From positions 62,001 through 126,000 of the forward strand of contig WHVA01000017.1 in the NCBI GenBank assembly GCA_015179125.1: a stretch of DNA of 64,000 bases, in the 5' to 3' direction. The translations under genes and the position numbers were made by a program. The notes under the pieces were generated by a model. That model had not been told where the DNA came from, did not search any database, and saw nothing but the letters and a program-made list of their open reading frames with translations. The DNA comes from Gautieria morchelliformis (taxonomy: Eukaryota; Basidiomycota; Agaricomycetes; Gomphales; Gomphaceae). Shown here one piece after another: positions 33,641 to 46,395 of this stretch (position 1 is its first letter; every line of letters begins with the position of its first letter).

Positions 33641-34640
33641 ATAAGGGCAACCTGGGCAGATGCTCTACACTCAAGCAGCGAACTGGTGAAGGGGGATCCA
33701 AAGTAAGATAGAGAACTATGTACACAACACGGACATACCTGGTGAAGGGTGATCCAAAGAGAAAACTCTAAGGAACTCCTTCGCCAGCTAGCTATGGCGG
33801 ATGCTCACAACTTTTTATTACCTGTAGCTTCACCCATTTTATTCTCAGATTATAGAAAAGAAGAGGACCAAAGTATATGCCAATCTTATTGTTGGGCTAT
33901 AAATAAATTTTCTTTTGTCCCTCCCGAGCGGCTGCTCCGCCAATGAGAACGCCTCTTTTGATCTTTACGCCTCTTCTTATTTTTTCTACCCACTTTTAAT
34001 ATACACTATATCATTATAACTATTCATATATATTACAAATATCTACACAACTACTATTACTCCATATGGTAGTCTAATACTCTCTCATTATAACTAGTCA
34101 TACTAATACTCCTACTCATATCTATTAGAAGTATCTATCCAACTATCTGTTATTCTATCTTGTAGTCAGATACTCTCTCATATGTATATATATCTCCGAG
34201 ATGTTTAAACATATACAGAATATTCATCTATTATTCTCCTTATAAATATTACTGTATATTCCTATATGTTGTTATTAATACTCTTATAATGTATATTATA
34301 TACTCATATATGCTGTATTACATAACCATTATGATTATCCTCCTATGACTATAAGCTGCGGGCATGCTAGCCCGATCACCGAATACCTGAATTACATAAG
34401 TGATTGCACCAGCTATAACAGTGACAGACAGATAAGAAAGGAATGATGTCAGAGATGGCTGGAACTGGAAGGGAATGACCATGTAAATACCCTATTTACC
34501 AGCATTGCCCCTAAAGCAATGCACACTAAAAAAATTTTGAAAAAAAAAAACCACTACTGGAGTACTTAGGTAATACCAATGGATCCTTATGGATCCACTG
34601 TATAGTTATTGCATGGGAACCGCACCACAGTTTCCCATCT
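33640..34640. other. AT-rich block with an imperfect tandem repeat
   Basis: Markedly AT-rich compared with the rest of the window. Units at about 34020-34090 and 34117-34183 (period about 97 bp) share TATTA, ATCTA, CAACTA, TTATTC/TTACTC, GTAGTC and ATACTCTCTCAT. A short GCGGGCATGCTAGCCCG-like palindrome lies near 34360. No gene seen. Confidence 0.55.
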
Positions 34641-34644
34641 TACC

Positions 34645-35296
34645 TTACCTTACACTGTCACTATGTAGCACACGGAATAAACACATATTGGTCAAGTTCC
34701 ACTTGCCCTTGTGATACAAGGTCCTTGCAAGGTTGAGGCTTCCATCCACATTGTCACAGATGGCGGTGGGGATTCCTTCCAGGTTGTGGATCCAACCCTT
34801 GAGGATTGCCGCTATGTCGAGTGGGGTGCCGCTTGCTATTATGAAGCAATCCCATTTGGGATTGCGGGCATGTTGTTCACGCTCAATGCACTTGAATGTG
34901 CTGATCATCTCGCACATGCACAAGTATTGCAGCATCTCCTTCACGTACATCCGGAGCTCAACGAAGCACATGTCGTCAAGCAGGCAGACGTCATACCACT
35001 GTGTACATTGCTGCGGCATCTTGCCTATGGGGCATGGTAGGAGGCCCGTCTCGGAGATCGGTGGGTCTCTGAGTGGTATAATTTCTCCCTCCCCCAGGTA
35101 GGGAAGGTGAACTTGCCCTGCTGCCAGCGGTAAGTCTACGTGTGGGCCAAGGTAATGGATGGGCCTCGACCACAGCCAGTTGCCGCTGTAAGGTGGGGTC
35201 ATTGATCATGTGCAACGGTGATGCCGCTAGGTACACACTGATCACACATTCCTTCACAATGGCCAGGCCATTGAATGTGTTGGGAGTGCCGTGCAA
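34645..35296 (-). pseudogene. Frameshifted gene of unknown family
   Basis: Two overlapping minus-strand frames are complementary: 35296 down to about 35140 (GTPNTFNGLAIVKECV, then LQRQLAVVEAHPLPWP) continues after a frame change into the frame that ends at 34645 (LPYLGEGEIIPL, VCLLDDMCFVELRMYVKEML, SGTPLDIAAILKGWIHNLEG). Composition is protein-like and consistent, so this was probably a real coding region. I do not recognise the family; its place among transposon remnants suggests an element-borne gene. Confidence 0.4.
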
Positions 35297-35299
35297 TGT

Positions 35300-35690
35300 T
35301 TTCTTGCGCTTCTTTTTGGGCTGTTCAGCAATGCACTGAGCCTGGTCTGGGTCATAGAAATCCCAGGTGGAGGAGTTGGACCTCTATCTGTCAGGGATGT
35401 CATCGCGTACCGCGTCAGATGGCGCATTCGGCCCCTCCATCAATGTTGGAGTGAACTGGCTTTCAGGTAGAGTCTTGAACTCAGCCTGACCACATCAGCT
35501 AAAAATAGCTCACCTCGGTGTGGTTACCGGACCTCCTGCATGCTCAGCCGCAACCTGAGTGATCCCAGGTTCTCCACCATCGCACCAGACAGCTATCCCT
35601 GCTGGTCCTCTCTTCCCCCCTGACTCCACAGAAAAAGGTTGACTACCGTCCCTAGCCATGCTTAACCTTTTTCCACCTCTCTCTCGGGTC
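35300..35690. other. Unassigned stretch before the second Gypsy fragment
   Basis: No gene or element boundary recognised. Confidence 0.4.
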
Positions 35691-36420
35691 ATCTCGCTGA
35701 GCCTTAGACAGCCTCGGACCCCATAGCCAAGTTACACATTGGCTTGGCTAATGATCTGAGATGGACCACAGATCATGAGGGTTTCCTCAAGCTTGACAAC
35801 TGAACTTATGTTCCTGGGGCTCAAGACCTTCAACTTCACATTCTTCAGTACAAACATGACCACATATTCTCAGGACACTTCAGGGTCAACAAGACTACGC
35901 TTGGCCAAGGATTAGATCCTTTTGTCAAGGAATATTGCAAGAATGCCCAAGCCTTGTGATACCATGCCTGACCCCGCCACATGATCTAATCCACCTTATC
36001 TATCTGTTCCGTTCCATCATGCATCAATTAGTTATATTTTACCTCACCCCTATCCCCATATATGCTTGCCCCTGATTCTTATCTCACCCGTATATAAACC
36101 CTCCTGTATGCACCCTTATTCCTCAGTCTGAATATCGACTATCATACTACCTTTGATCCTTAGCTAGTTTTGAAGTACTCACCTCTTGAACCAAACCTCG
36201 CCTCTTATTCATTTACCTAAGAAGCTGGGACTCATATGTAGGGCAGGCACAGCACATAAGCTGAAGCCAAGTCCCTCTCTGACTTCCCTCCTTGAACCTC
36301 ACTCCATAACCTCGGACCTCACCTGGGGTTTTGCCCCCAAGCTTGGTCACCCTACCTCTGAAGGATCATGTCGTAACATCAAGGCCAAGGAGGACATGGT
36401 GTGGTAAGGCCAAGTAACTT
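35690..36420 (+). mobile_element. Rearranged Gypsy fragment: pol - LTR - gag start
   Basis: About 35695-35955 translates, with stops, to the spacer and HHCC part of pol ([48 protein letters not shown]), matching the element at 17.55-17.8 kb. About 35990-36190 matches the LTR, including a TATATAAACC motif and the TCCTCAGTC region. About 36190-36410 matches the beginning of the gag region (KLGLICRAGTAHKLKPS, then SDLTWGFAPKLG). Plus orientation and diverged. In a normal element gag does not follow an LTR that itself follows pol, so this is a rearranged or tandem-derived remnant. Confidence 0.75.
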
Positions 36421-36424
36421 GCCC

Positions 36425-39400
36425 CAAGTTGAGAAGTACTCAGTCTCAAACCCATCTCAGGCTGAGTCTATCCACATGACACCCGTTCTTAACAGCTTCC
36501 ATGCCCATTATTCGCAGTCTTTATACTAAAATAAATGTTCCTATATTACTAAGTTCCCTTCTATATTTTACAGTAATCACACCTTCGTTCTACAGGACAG
36601 AGGCTGACAATTCCTCAGTCAAGGCACGCCCTCGTCGCTGCAATTGATACCTAACGCTAAGAGCTACGTGATAAATAGCGCGATCGGGTCCCGCTGATCT
36701 AATTACTGAATACGATACCGGGATTCTCGGGATCTTCCCGAAGCACGATCGACACGTAATCGAAATCAGCAAGATCGACTTCGTAAGCATGATCGGATTC
36801 GGATCACGTAATAAGTAATTAAGTAGCGCAGAGCTAACACAAATTAAGCCATTTACCCATTGGTGGGATGTGCGGTTAAATTTGGAAAGGTCGGTGATAG
36901 TGGTGATGATAATGGTGGTAATGGTGGGAGCACAGTCCAATGGTCCATAGTACTCGACGCATCGTCCGACGTCGCCGTTCGAGCTAACTTATCCTAAACG
37001 CGCTCCTAACTTGCCAGGAGTTCCCCCAGGCCATCCCACCCATTTGACGTCACTGAGCGACACGGACGATGGAAAGGAGGTGAAGCGGAAGAGGAGGTGG
37101 CGGCGTTGGATTGGGCATGTGCTGCTGCTGCTCGGCGCTGCTAGTAATCATCGCAGAGTCTGCAGCACTCGCGACGCCATTCGCATTATCCTTGACCACC
37201 CCGCGTACTCTTTGCTCCATGCCCCTCGCTTCAGAAGTCAGAAGCCAGATGGCAGATGGCAGAAACCATGAGATCCACGTGTTTCACGTTTAAAGCTCAA
37301 GCTTCAAGATCCAAGGCTCTGAGACATTCCAAGTTAGACGTTCCAGGGTCAAGATGATCCAATGGCCAAGTCTAAGATGTCTCATGTGGTATACAGGACT
37401 TGCACGTACTTCGTGTCCCGAAGGGTGTATCGTGATTTGTGTCTTATGTTTCGCGCGCGACGCTCGCCATGTTCTAATCTGAGTTCTAGTTCTGACTTGA
37501 CCGTGGCTAAATTAGTGGCTGAATGGCACGGCTACTGGTGGGAGGGGATGAGATTATGCCGCAGACGTGCTTCATCCTTGGCTGTGAGGTGTCGAGCATC
37601 GCATGCAGAACGCGAAACGCACCACAGTACCCCAATCCACCCACGATTGCACACCGACGCCCCCAATCCAAAGACCCATCCGTGTGAGATCAAGAAGATC
37701 GTGCAATTGTCCACCATTCCGCCGGGTTGCGTGGGTGCGCGAGATCACGATTCTTAATAAGTATAGTTCCAAGAACCACGGTACACGACGGGCCCCGAAT
37801 CAAGATCGTCACGATCAGGGTAGGCATAAGTGCGTCGTGCATCATGGAATGATGGACACCATCAGTTAATTCGGACTATAACTATATATAACTACTGGTA
37901 CGGTCACCATAACAGTGGTGGGTGGGACTCCGAGGTGATGCATGATGGGCACCATAGTCGTGCATGTGCTGGTGGGTGGTGGCTAGGTAGGTGGTGGCTA
38001 GGTAGGTGGTGGCTGGGTAGGTGGTGGCTGGGTCCTGTTGGGCTAAGTTGTGTAAGTAGTGGTGAGGTCGGCAGCTGGTGGTTGGCCAATGCCTAACGTT
38101 GACTTACCGTATAGTGGTGGCTGGGTGGGTGGGTCTCGGTGGCTGGGGGGGTCTCGGTGACAGGTAGGCAACCGCACTCCCACTCACTCGTATTCTGCTA
38201 AACCTGGAACCCTTCCCAAACGGATCTGCCTTCGTCGATACTCGTGGAAATAGAGGGATGACGAGGTCGAAGCGGACTACTTAGTCAATTATGTAACCTA
38301 TACTGTAAGCCGCCAACTAACCAAAATATGACTTCAAACCGCCTGTTGTTCCACCAGCACGCTGAAACCTCAACACCGAATCCGAATCCGGATCGCGAGC
38401 TGAAACATCTGGATCCTGCAGGCGTATCTTCTTGCCCTTGTAGGAAATGCAGGCTTGCACCAATCAAGAATCCCAACGTTCGCACGACTCGAGCTTCGAT
38501 GCTTCTATTTAACTTGCACTTACCTACTTTCCCGCCCTTTGGCAAGATCTTCGAGCTTACTAACATTAGGCTTCGTAACGCCCGGGGAACTTCCCTTTGA
38601 GGGATTCGGGACGCCGTGGCGCGACTTTGGGATGTTTCGCGGGCTTTGTTAGTGAAACTAGCTTCGTGATCATGAGGCTGCGCGTTCTTACTCCCTGTTG
38701 ATGCGTGCGCACCCTTACGCCTGGCACAGTACCATCCTGCGCATTACATCGTTGCACCAGCGCACGGGCGCCCTTGTAGACCTAGTCGCCCTTGGCGCCA
38801 ACAGTACGAAACTGCTCCCAGAAACAGAGCTTGCTGCGAGAGCTACGAGAACTACGAGAACTGCATGCCACAAAACCTACCAAGCATGCTATCTATGTAA
38901 AAAGAACATAAACCGGCGTTTCCTCCCGATTGCTGACATGGATGTTCTACTAGTACGTCTATGCACACGCTCCCTCCGTCGCGGGCCCTGGCCTCCGCCC
39001 ATTATTCTGCAGGCGACAGTACTTGCAGCCAGTGCCTGATGAATACTACCGCAGCTAGTCTCAGTCGCGGTCATTAGACTTAGGTGGCACGGCGCATGCC
39101 GCATACCGTGCTAAATTGCCGGTTCTCCGTACGATCCGCACGCCCATCCTCTGCGCCCTGCATTATACTGCATGTCCCGTCCTGTCCTGTCCTGTACGGC
39201 ACTGCATGTACCTAGCCAGCCACCATCCAGCCACAGCTCCAGCCTGACAAGGAATATACCAGCAGTCTACTCAACGACCAGGCGAATTAAGCACCCAGCC
39301 ATCCAGCCACTCAATGACCTAGCCATTGGGCCACCCGGCCACTTAACAGCTCAGCCATCCCACTCTCCAGCTACGTCACTCTTCAGCCACCCAGCCACAT

Positions 39401-40400
39401 CACCCACCCATCCAACCTGGTCCAAAACCATGATATGAATATTTTACGTTTAGAGGGAACAAGATGAATATAAAACAAGAACCAGAAGCGGGAATCGGGA
39501 ATCGGGAATCGGGTGAATCGGGGACCACGCGCTCGGGGAGAGGAAGCATGCCTTATGCCTTAGGCATGAAATAGGACTTGGTGGGAAGCAGGACTTAGCA
39601 GGAAACAGGACTCGTGAATGAGTGGCACGTTCGACGCGGGACGTAGGAGGCGTCGCGGGCAGAATCGCGTACCCTTGACGTGTTGCGTGACGCATACTCC
39701 ACGTGAAGTGTACCTCGACGCGCTCGTCGCATGGACCCTAAGAAGAACTATTCAGCACTCGACTGGCATCGTTTGATACGCCCCAAGCACGCAGCTACCT
39801 GATACGAACTTACCTTCCCACCTTCGTCAAAACACTGTACTTAATATTGGCATTCCATCCACACGACCAAGACATCACGTCGCCCTCACCCGCACCTGTG
39901 CCAATTCGCCATTCCAAGATTCGACAATTACTGTTGCATGTTGCGGCTGTATCGACCGACGCAATTGGATCTAACTGATTATTCGATGTTCAGGGTGTTG
40001 TGGTAGGTAGCTGCTGCCTGTTAGGACACTCCATTCGAGCTACATCCTGCCTGTTAGGGTACGGCCTTCCCACCATCCACTTTGACGTACATATAAGTTC
40101 CGCCAACCCCATTGGCCTTAGCCAGGCGGCCACAATACTCCAAGCCAGGCAGGTTCCAGAGGGACGGCTGGTTACGGGTTGAGATCCTCCCTCTGCCTAA
40201 GCCGTGAGTGACCGTGGTCGATCTGTCGTTTTGGCGAGTAGCACAATTCGTTGTGCCAGGAGTACTTACACCAGGAGTACTTACAATAGGTTACTGCCTG
40301 GCACCCCGACAGGAAGACAGGCGACACCTTGTAACTGGGGCACACCTAAGGCCCCCAGGGTGTCATTGACACCTGGAGCTACAGCCGACCGCTGATATGT
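36425..40400. other. Gene-free stretch
   Basis: No coding region supported on either strand. Seen: a 17-bp tandem repeat (GGTGGCTAGGTAGGTGG type, about four copies, 37971-38035); a GGGAATC decamer-like repeat at 39486-39520; and 15-bp direct repeats CCAGGAGTACTTACA near 40257-40287. Dense CAGCCA/CCAGCCAC motifs occur between 39220 and 39420. Purpose unknown. Confidence 0.45.
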
Positions 40401-40443
40401 AACGCCCGGACCTGAGCTCAAACAGCCAGCCTCCCACAGTTAA

Positions 40444-40499
40444 GCTCTGAATCCGAATCCTGACGATACAGTGCATCCTCAGGATTCAGATTCAGAGCC
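40444..40499. repeat. Long inverted repeat (possible hairpin)
   Basis: Arms GCTCTGAATCCGAATCCTGA and the near-perfect complement ending in GATTCAGATTCAGAGC flank about 12-14 bases. The stem is about 20 bp with one mismatch and a small bulge. Confidence 0.8.
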
Positions 40500-43400
40500 T
40501 CAAACGCCTCAGGCGCGGCAAGCGATGTAAATTTAGCATCCACTGTTGGCGTAGACCTCCGCAGGGACAGGACAGCATGGACAAAGCCTTAGCGGCGTTG
40601 CGCGATATGTGTATGAACGTCACGATGAAGCAGGTGATCCGATCCTGGATCCATGAGCGCGCGTGGGACATGTAGCATGCACGAGCGGGCGCGCCTCACG
40701 TGATGAATCGAGGCAGAGGACCGTCGTCATGCATCAGCAACGGATATGAAGGCAAGAATGAGGAAGGGGGGACGGGAAGATGGTAACACCAAGCTCTTCT
40801 CCGTGTCAAGTTCGCATGCGCGCCGAATATGTAGAGCTAGAGGACCTTCGGAACAATACTATATATAATACCGGTACCAGCAGAACAATTAAACCGGACA
40901 ACAGAAGAACAGTTGTAATCACCAACATCCTATGCAGCACTTACGAAAACCGAAGGGTCGGCGCCAGGTGCGTAATCAGATTATATTAATTCTATCTCAA
41001 GTGATTCATCAGAACGGCTATTACTTTGGTATGGGAAATCCGTTTATTGAGTTACTGATTCCATTCCGGGTGATCTGATTTCTATATGTAATCCATTATT
41101 CGAAGTCACTCGGTGGACCGTGGTTTATGGACTGCGGTGGCACGTGACCCTGTCGGATACTCTCGCATCTGCCACCAAGATCTGCAGGCGGGCGGATCCA
41201 CTTGTAAGAGCGGACTGATTGGAGTGATCGAGTACAGGATTTACGTGCAATGCTTCTGTTGCGTCTCCTCGCCCTCCCGCCCCACCTTCGCTAACACTGG
41301 GAGCATGACCATGCTACCGGAACAAACGCAACAATGGGCAGGAGTTGGGTGCTGATCAGGAGAACAGAAAAACTAGAACAGCGAAAGGGCGCATGATAAC
41401 CAAGCAGCAACAGACGCGGCGCCCCAGAAATAGTAACAATAGCAGGGGCCTGAAACCTCCTATTCAGCTACCGCTGCCCCCACAGAAGCGCGCGAAGAAA
41501 AAGAAGGTTGAGAAGATAGAATTGAAGAAGCAGACAGGAAAGAAGCACCTTTCGATTCACGAGTCCATTCCTCCATATACCCATGCCTGACTGCTCGGTT
41601 GTTAGGTACGGTAGGGGAAAGTCTCAGCGAAGGGATTTTCAGAGCATTGCCTATGGAGAAACGATGGTAGAATTGCGACTGTCATCCTTTGTGCACGTCC
41701 AATGCCGTCCAAAGCAAGGAATGCTCTCCGCCCGCCGTGAGTCTAGAGTCCGCCAAGTGTCATCTGAATTAACCCAACCTTACTTGCTCCGATATCAAAA
41801 TCCTTAATTCATATTTGGCAGCCAGATGTCGGATGTCGAAAATTGAACGGATGGGATACTGTATACCTTGGGGCCTCCTGTGTTAAACCAGGAGTACGGT
41901 GCTAAGCGTGCAGACCAACCGAAAGCGCTAAGGAACGGTGAGAATACATGATCACCGTGCGAAGGCGGGTCTGCTGGGATCAGCGCAAGAAGGCTGCACC
42001 TCGAGGTATGTATATCGTGAGATCGTTTGGGATGAGGGAAATGACAAATCTAATCAGCCAGGGGTCAGCGTGTCGGGCTATAGCGCAGACGAATGAATTG
42101 AGAGCGTGAGTCGGACATGTGCCACATGCGGAACTGGGCGGGTGGATTTCTTGCATTCTAATATTTGTTCTCGTCATTCATCTGCTAGTGTAGGAACTCT
42201 AATCCCTGTCGTCCGTCTCCCTGTTTAGGATTCCTGAGGCCTGATGAGCATGTTTCTCTCTGGAAGTAGATGTAGCTCCTCAGTTACGGAGTGGAAGGGT
42301 GTTCGAGGTATTATCCACTTCCCCTCCCAACAAGATCTGGCTTCAGCAGCCAACAATAAACTAGGGCGTTGTATCAATGGGCGGCAAGGCCTTGAACAAC
42401 CAAACAAACCCGGCCCAAGCTCATGCCATGAGGCCGTGAAGGATGTTCTAGTTGGAGTGTGAAGCAATATACTCTGTGAGCTGGTGGAGATAGGGCTCAC
42501 CTGCATCTTAACGTCAACGCCGGGTTGCATGCTCGGGCCACCAAAGGGTATTCAAGTTCCACCATGTCGCAGAGAGAGAGGGAGATGACGATCCAGGTGC
42601 GTAGTGATAATGCTGCCATATTGCTTTCCACATGGGTACCATACTATCGTTGAGTCTTGTCTCTTAAGCGAGGCCATGTGTATGCGTCTGCATCATCATC
42701 AAAAGTAATATTTCGTTCCTCCCCGGGCCACAGCAACCAAGCAGAATGTCGGGAAACGAAAATCAAACACGTATATCCAACTGGCCGGAACTCCAAATCT
42801 CGCCCTCCTTACCTCCTAAAAAAGAGGAAAAAACGCCGCAATCGATGTAGAAGAGACAGAGCACGGCAAAGCTTGAGTCTCCTGCACGGTACGTGATACA
42901 CCAGCACTCGCTGGTCAGTGACGGCAGCGTGGTTTTGGGGTTCCGGTTTTCATTGTGTGGTGCCATAGCTGTGTGGGATTCCTGTATTTCCGATGACAGA
43001 TATTCAATACCAAGGTCCAACAATGCATGACACGTCAGATGATGGTGATAAATGTGTCGTGTGGGTTGTCGTTCTCTTTGGGCGTGTTCCCTGTTCTTGC
43101 CCAAGAACGTGTCACGACGTCAACCCTTGTCTTTCTCGGTGGGCGGGGCAATGAAGAAGGGCAGACGCCCAGTGCTCTACCGACAGTCTAGACTTCGATC
43201 CTATTCTTTGCACGGGTGCATCTTGTCAGCCAGACGGTGTGGCGATGGGGCAAGACCTTAAGAGTATCAGACGTGCAGAAGCTGATCGTAGCATGAGAAT
43301 CATAGCAGGCACTATCTGTGGCGAGGAAAGGCGAGAGCAAACAACAGCTGCGAGCCCAATCTCAGTCCTGAGTAGATAATCAGGATCGGTAGGGGTTGAA

Positions 43401-44918
43401 AACATCCGAGGGCACAAGCAGGTTCGTGGCGAAGTCTTAGGTAGGACGGAACGAGAAGGACGGGCTGCACATTCCACGAAAACCAAAATAGAAGAGGGTT
43501 TGGTACTAAAGTCAAAAACTGCGCATAAGGATGGAAGTTTAGCGTCCCCTTGTCCTGAGTTGGCGCGCTGACACTAACGCAACGGGGATCTGCGGGTGAA
43601 TGCTATCAGGGAGCGGTCTGACCTGAGCTTTGAGCTTCGAGATCCACCGATGAGGCAAACCCTACCAAGACATGTGGCCACTACAGCATAACCCTTAATG
43701 ACCAGTTGATCGCCCAGTTTCCGTGAGAGCGACTTGGGCGACATGAGCGGCCATGGCGTACAGTAGGGTATTCTGATGTTAAATATCGGCGAGAACTGAG
43801 CTGAAGGTCCAAGGGCCGGTGATATGGCAAGTCACGCCACGTGATAGCTGGAAGTATAGCTTAAGTTCCGTTTTGCCCCTCAGGAGGAGACCAATTCGGA
43901 ATATTCGGAACCCGGAGTTGGGTGATTCGGGAAGAAAGCTTACGAAGATGCAATGGCGTTGATGTACTTTCAAGGAGGCTGCAGTCTTGATAGTTTCAAC
44001 AAATGTACCCTGCGCACAGTAAGAATGATAATCAGGGTCGATACAGTTGCACTGAATGAGCTACTAGCAGAGAACTGCCATGAGTTACCTTGTAGCATAG
44101 CCCGGATGCAAGGAAATAAAACATTGCACACCGGACCTCTCGGGATACATATTGACGAGCAACCAAGATATTTCAGATAAAATGGAACTAACGAGCAGTC
44201 TCACCGAGTCATTGTCTTCCCCACCATCGCATTACGCAGCACACGAATAAGGTTCTGCGCTTCCCGTACTTATCTTGCATGCATAAGAGCCATCGTTCAG
44301 CCTGATATCATCGGGAAACATCTTGGTTAGAAACTCACAATTGATGTCAACAAGGCTGCTTGAAAGCCCATTCAATTACTGTAAAACCATTGAAAGTGTG
44401 GCACCGAACGACATCTGACACATGCCAAAGAAGCCCCAGATGGTGCCGTTGGACAGTGAAGCGATATATTTCATACGGACGGAGAGCATTAATTGAAACG
44501 GGTATAGCCTTCTAATGCGCAAGGTTAAAAGGGGATTGAAACGGCCACTAATCAGGCCTTCAGGCATCTGAGCGTGTATGTTTCTCTACAATTCCTAGGG
44601 AGCGTGGCTTACCGTTTCTTCCACACACATGATTGTTAGACCGGAGATATACAGCTAAAATCGATACTTATAGCAATATGGAGATTCGGAGTTCTTCAAT
44701 CCTGATGTATCAAGCTAGTTGGTGAAAAATCATGTAAACTCACATCATTCGTATTCTTTCTACCCTATTGCTGTTCCCTACGCCACTACGGGCTGACCGA
44801 TGAATTAGAAAGCCTCTGCCTGCCAAACTTACTGGCTGAAGCGTCGCAGAAGACCCCTATTCAAAGTATACATAGGATGTCAGTAATCAGTGACGTCGAC
44901 GCTGACGCGAGTTCCAGC

Positions 44919-44988
44919 GGGACTCGGGCTTGCCCGGGCGAGAATGTAGACTGCAGGACTCAGGCCTGCCCGAGAATGTAGACTGCAT
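44919..44988. repeat. Tandem duplication upstream of the SDR gene
   Basis: Two adjacent units of 33-37 bp share GGACTC(G/A)GG, TGCCCG, then GAGAATGTAGACTGCA. They end about 190 bp before the ATG at 45179, so they lie in the promoter region. Confidence 0.8.
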
Positions 44989-45178
44989 GATGCGCAGCCA
45001 GCCTGAGGACCGCTCAGCGGAACACAAGAACGACGCGCACCCTGACCGACCCGTGTGTGTTCGGGATCACGTGAGACGGCGTGCGACGACTAAGCCAGCG
45101 ACCCCAGGTGGAAATCGCCTTGCCTTGTGATAAGTACGTACCTACATAAACTAGGAGTAATCCGGGTCTACATCGTCC

Positions 45179-46395
45179 ATGGCTCCATTCGTTGTCGCAC
45201 CACCACCACCATCCTCGTTGTCGGTTTTCAAGGAAGGTATTTTCAATGGCAAAGTCCTCTTATGCACTGGTGGGGGTTCCGGTATCTGCAGGCAGATGAC
45301 AGAAGCGGTGGTATGCGTCCCGAACCTATGTCAACAGCAAGGTGACCCTTCTGAAAGACCTGGTAACTTTAGCTGAGGCACGGTGCCAATGCCGCCATTC
45401 TGGGAAGAAAGTTTGTTATTCCGTACGATCCTCATGACTTTCTGTATTGCTGATTGCCCTGCATAGTATCGAGCGGAATTCCCAAGCTGCCAGAGAACTC
45501 TCCGATTCAACGGGACGCACAGTAGTCGCATTGCAAGCTGATGTTCGGGAACCGATGCAGTTACAAGATGCTGTAGCAAAAACCATTGAGAAGTTCGGCA
45601 GGATTGATTTTGTCATTTGCGGTATATCAATCAATTCTTTTTCCGTGCACGAAATGTGACTCGGTGTACTTAATCAGGGGCCGCTGGAAATTTTTTGGCA
45701 CCTATAGGTCAACTGTCAGAGAACGCCTTTAGGACTGTTATTAGCATCGATACAGTCAGTCACGATATCCGTAGTCTGTGAGGTCATATTGACACCTCTA
45801 TCCATGCGGTAGCTTGGCACTTTCAATACCGTGAAGGCCACTTTGCCACATGTCCGCCAGTCAAATGGTTCCTATATCCACGTCAGTGCAACTTTGCACT
45901 ACAGAGGTGAGGTATCTCTTTTGGTCCTGGCTAGAGATCTCAATGGAAAATTTCTTACTGCTTTTATTCACGTGGCTGCGTTAGGATTACCCCTCCAAGC
46001 CCACGTATCTGCCGCCAAGGCTGGCGTCGATGCCCTGAGTGCAGTTATCGCCGTGGAAGAAGGGCCACGTGGTGTGCGCTCCAACGTCATCGCCCCCGGT
46101 CCTATAGGTGATACTGAAGGCATGACTCGCCTAAGCAGCCAAGAGGATCTTAAAAGGTGCGTGTATGTAGTCTTTTCTCCGAAGTCCATCACTTATGTTC
46201 AGGCGAGGGGAAGATATTCCCCTCCAGCGTTGGGGTGAGAAGGCTGACATCGGAAACGCCACCGTATTTTTGTTCAGTGAAGCCGCAAATTTTATTTCTG
46301 GCCAGGTTTTGGTAGTCGATGGCGGTGAATCTCACACTCGGGGCCTCTCACTCCCATATCCCGACTCAGTCTTGAACCCCAAATCAAGATTGTAG
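45179..46395 (+). CDS. SPS19: Short-chain dehydrogenase, peroxisomal 2,4-dienoyl-CoA reductase-like (copy 1)
   Basis: Seven exons: 45179-45310, 45373-45410, 45467-45621, 45678-45754, 45813-45906, 45985-46156 and 46203-46395. All join in frame for 286 residues. Rossmann motif TGGGSGI at residues 30-36; the family-typical [24 protein letters not shown] with the catalytic Lys at 177; then [17 protein letters not shown] and VLVVDGG. This composition fits DECR2/Sps19, which reduce 2,4-dienoyl-CoA during oxidation of unsaturated fatty acids. The C-terminus is SRL, a recognised PTS1 variant, so a peroxisomal matrix location is expected. A diverged paralogue lies 1.3 kb away in inverted orientation (47718-48899). 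The exon 1 donor could also be three bases earlier. The DLKR region is split by an extra intron absent from the paralogue. Confidence 0.88.

Larger units (their letters stand above)
40400..45178. other. Gene-free stretch leading to the SDR gene
   Basis: No convincing gene. It holds a long inverted repeat (40444-40499) and, near the SDR promoter, a tandem pair at 44919-44988. One Lys-rich open stretch at 41345-41590 and a few others of 70-110 codons lack any start, splice or family support. Confidence 0.45.

Noticed and set aside
37965..38040. CRISPR-like array
   Set aside because: The 17-bp units abut without unique spacers, so it is an ordinary tandem repeat in a eukaryotic sequence.
45179..46395. 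SDR copy 1 as a pseudogene
   Set aside because: Apparent breaks are all explained by six GT-AG introns at the same positions as in copy 2, plus one extra. The full protein is open.
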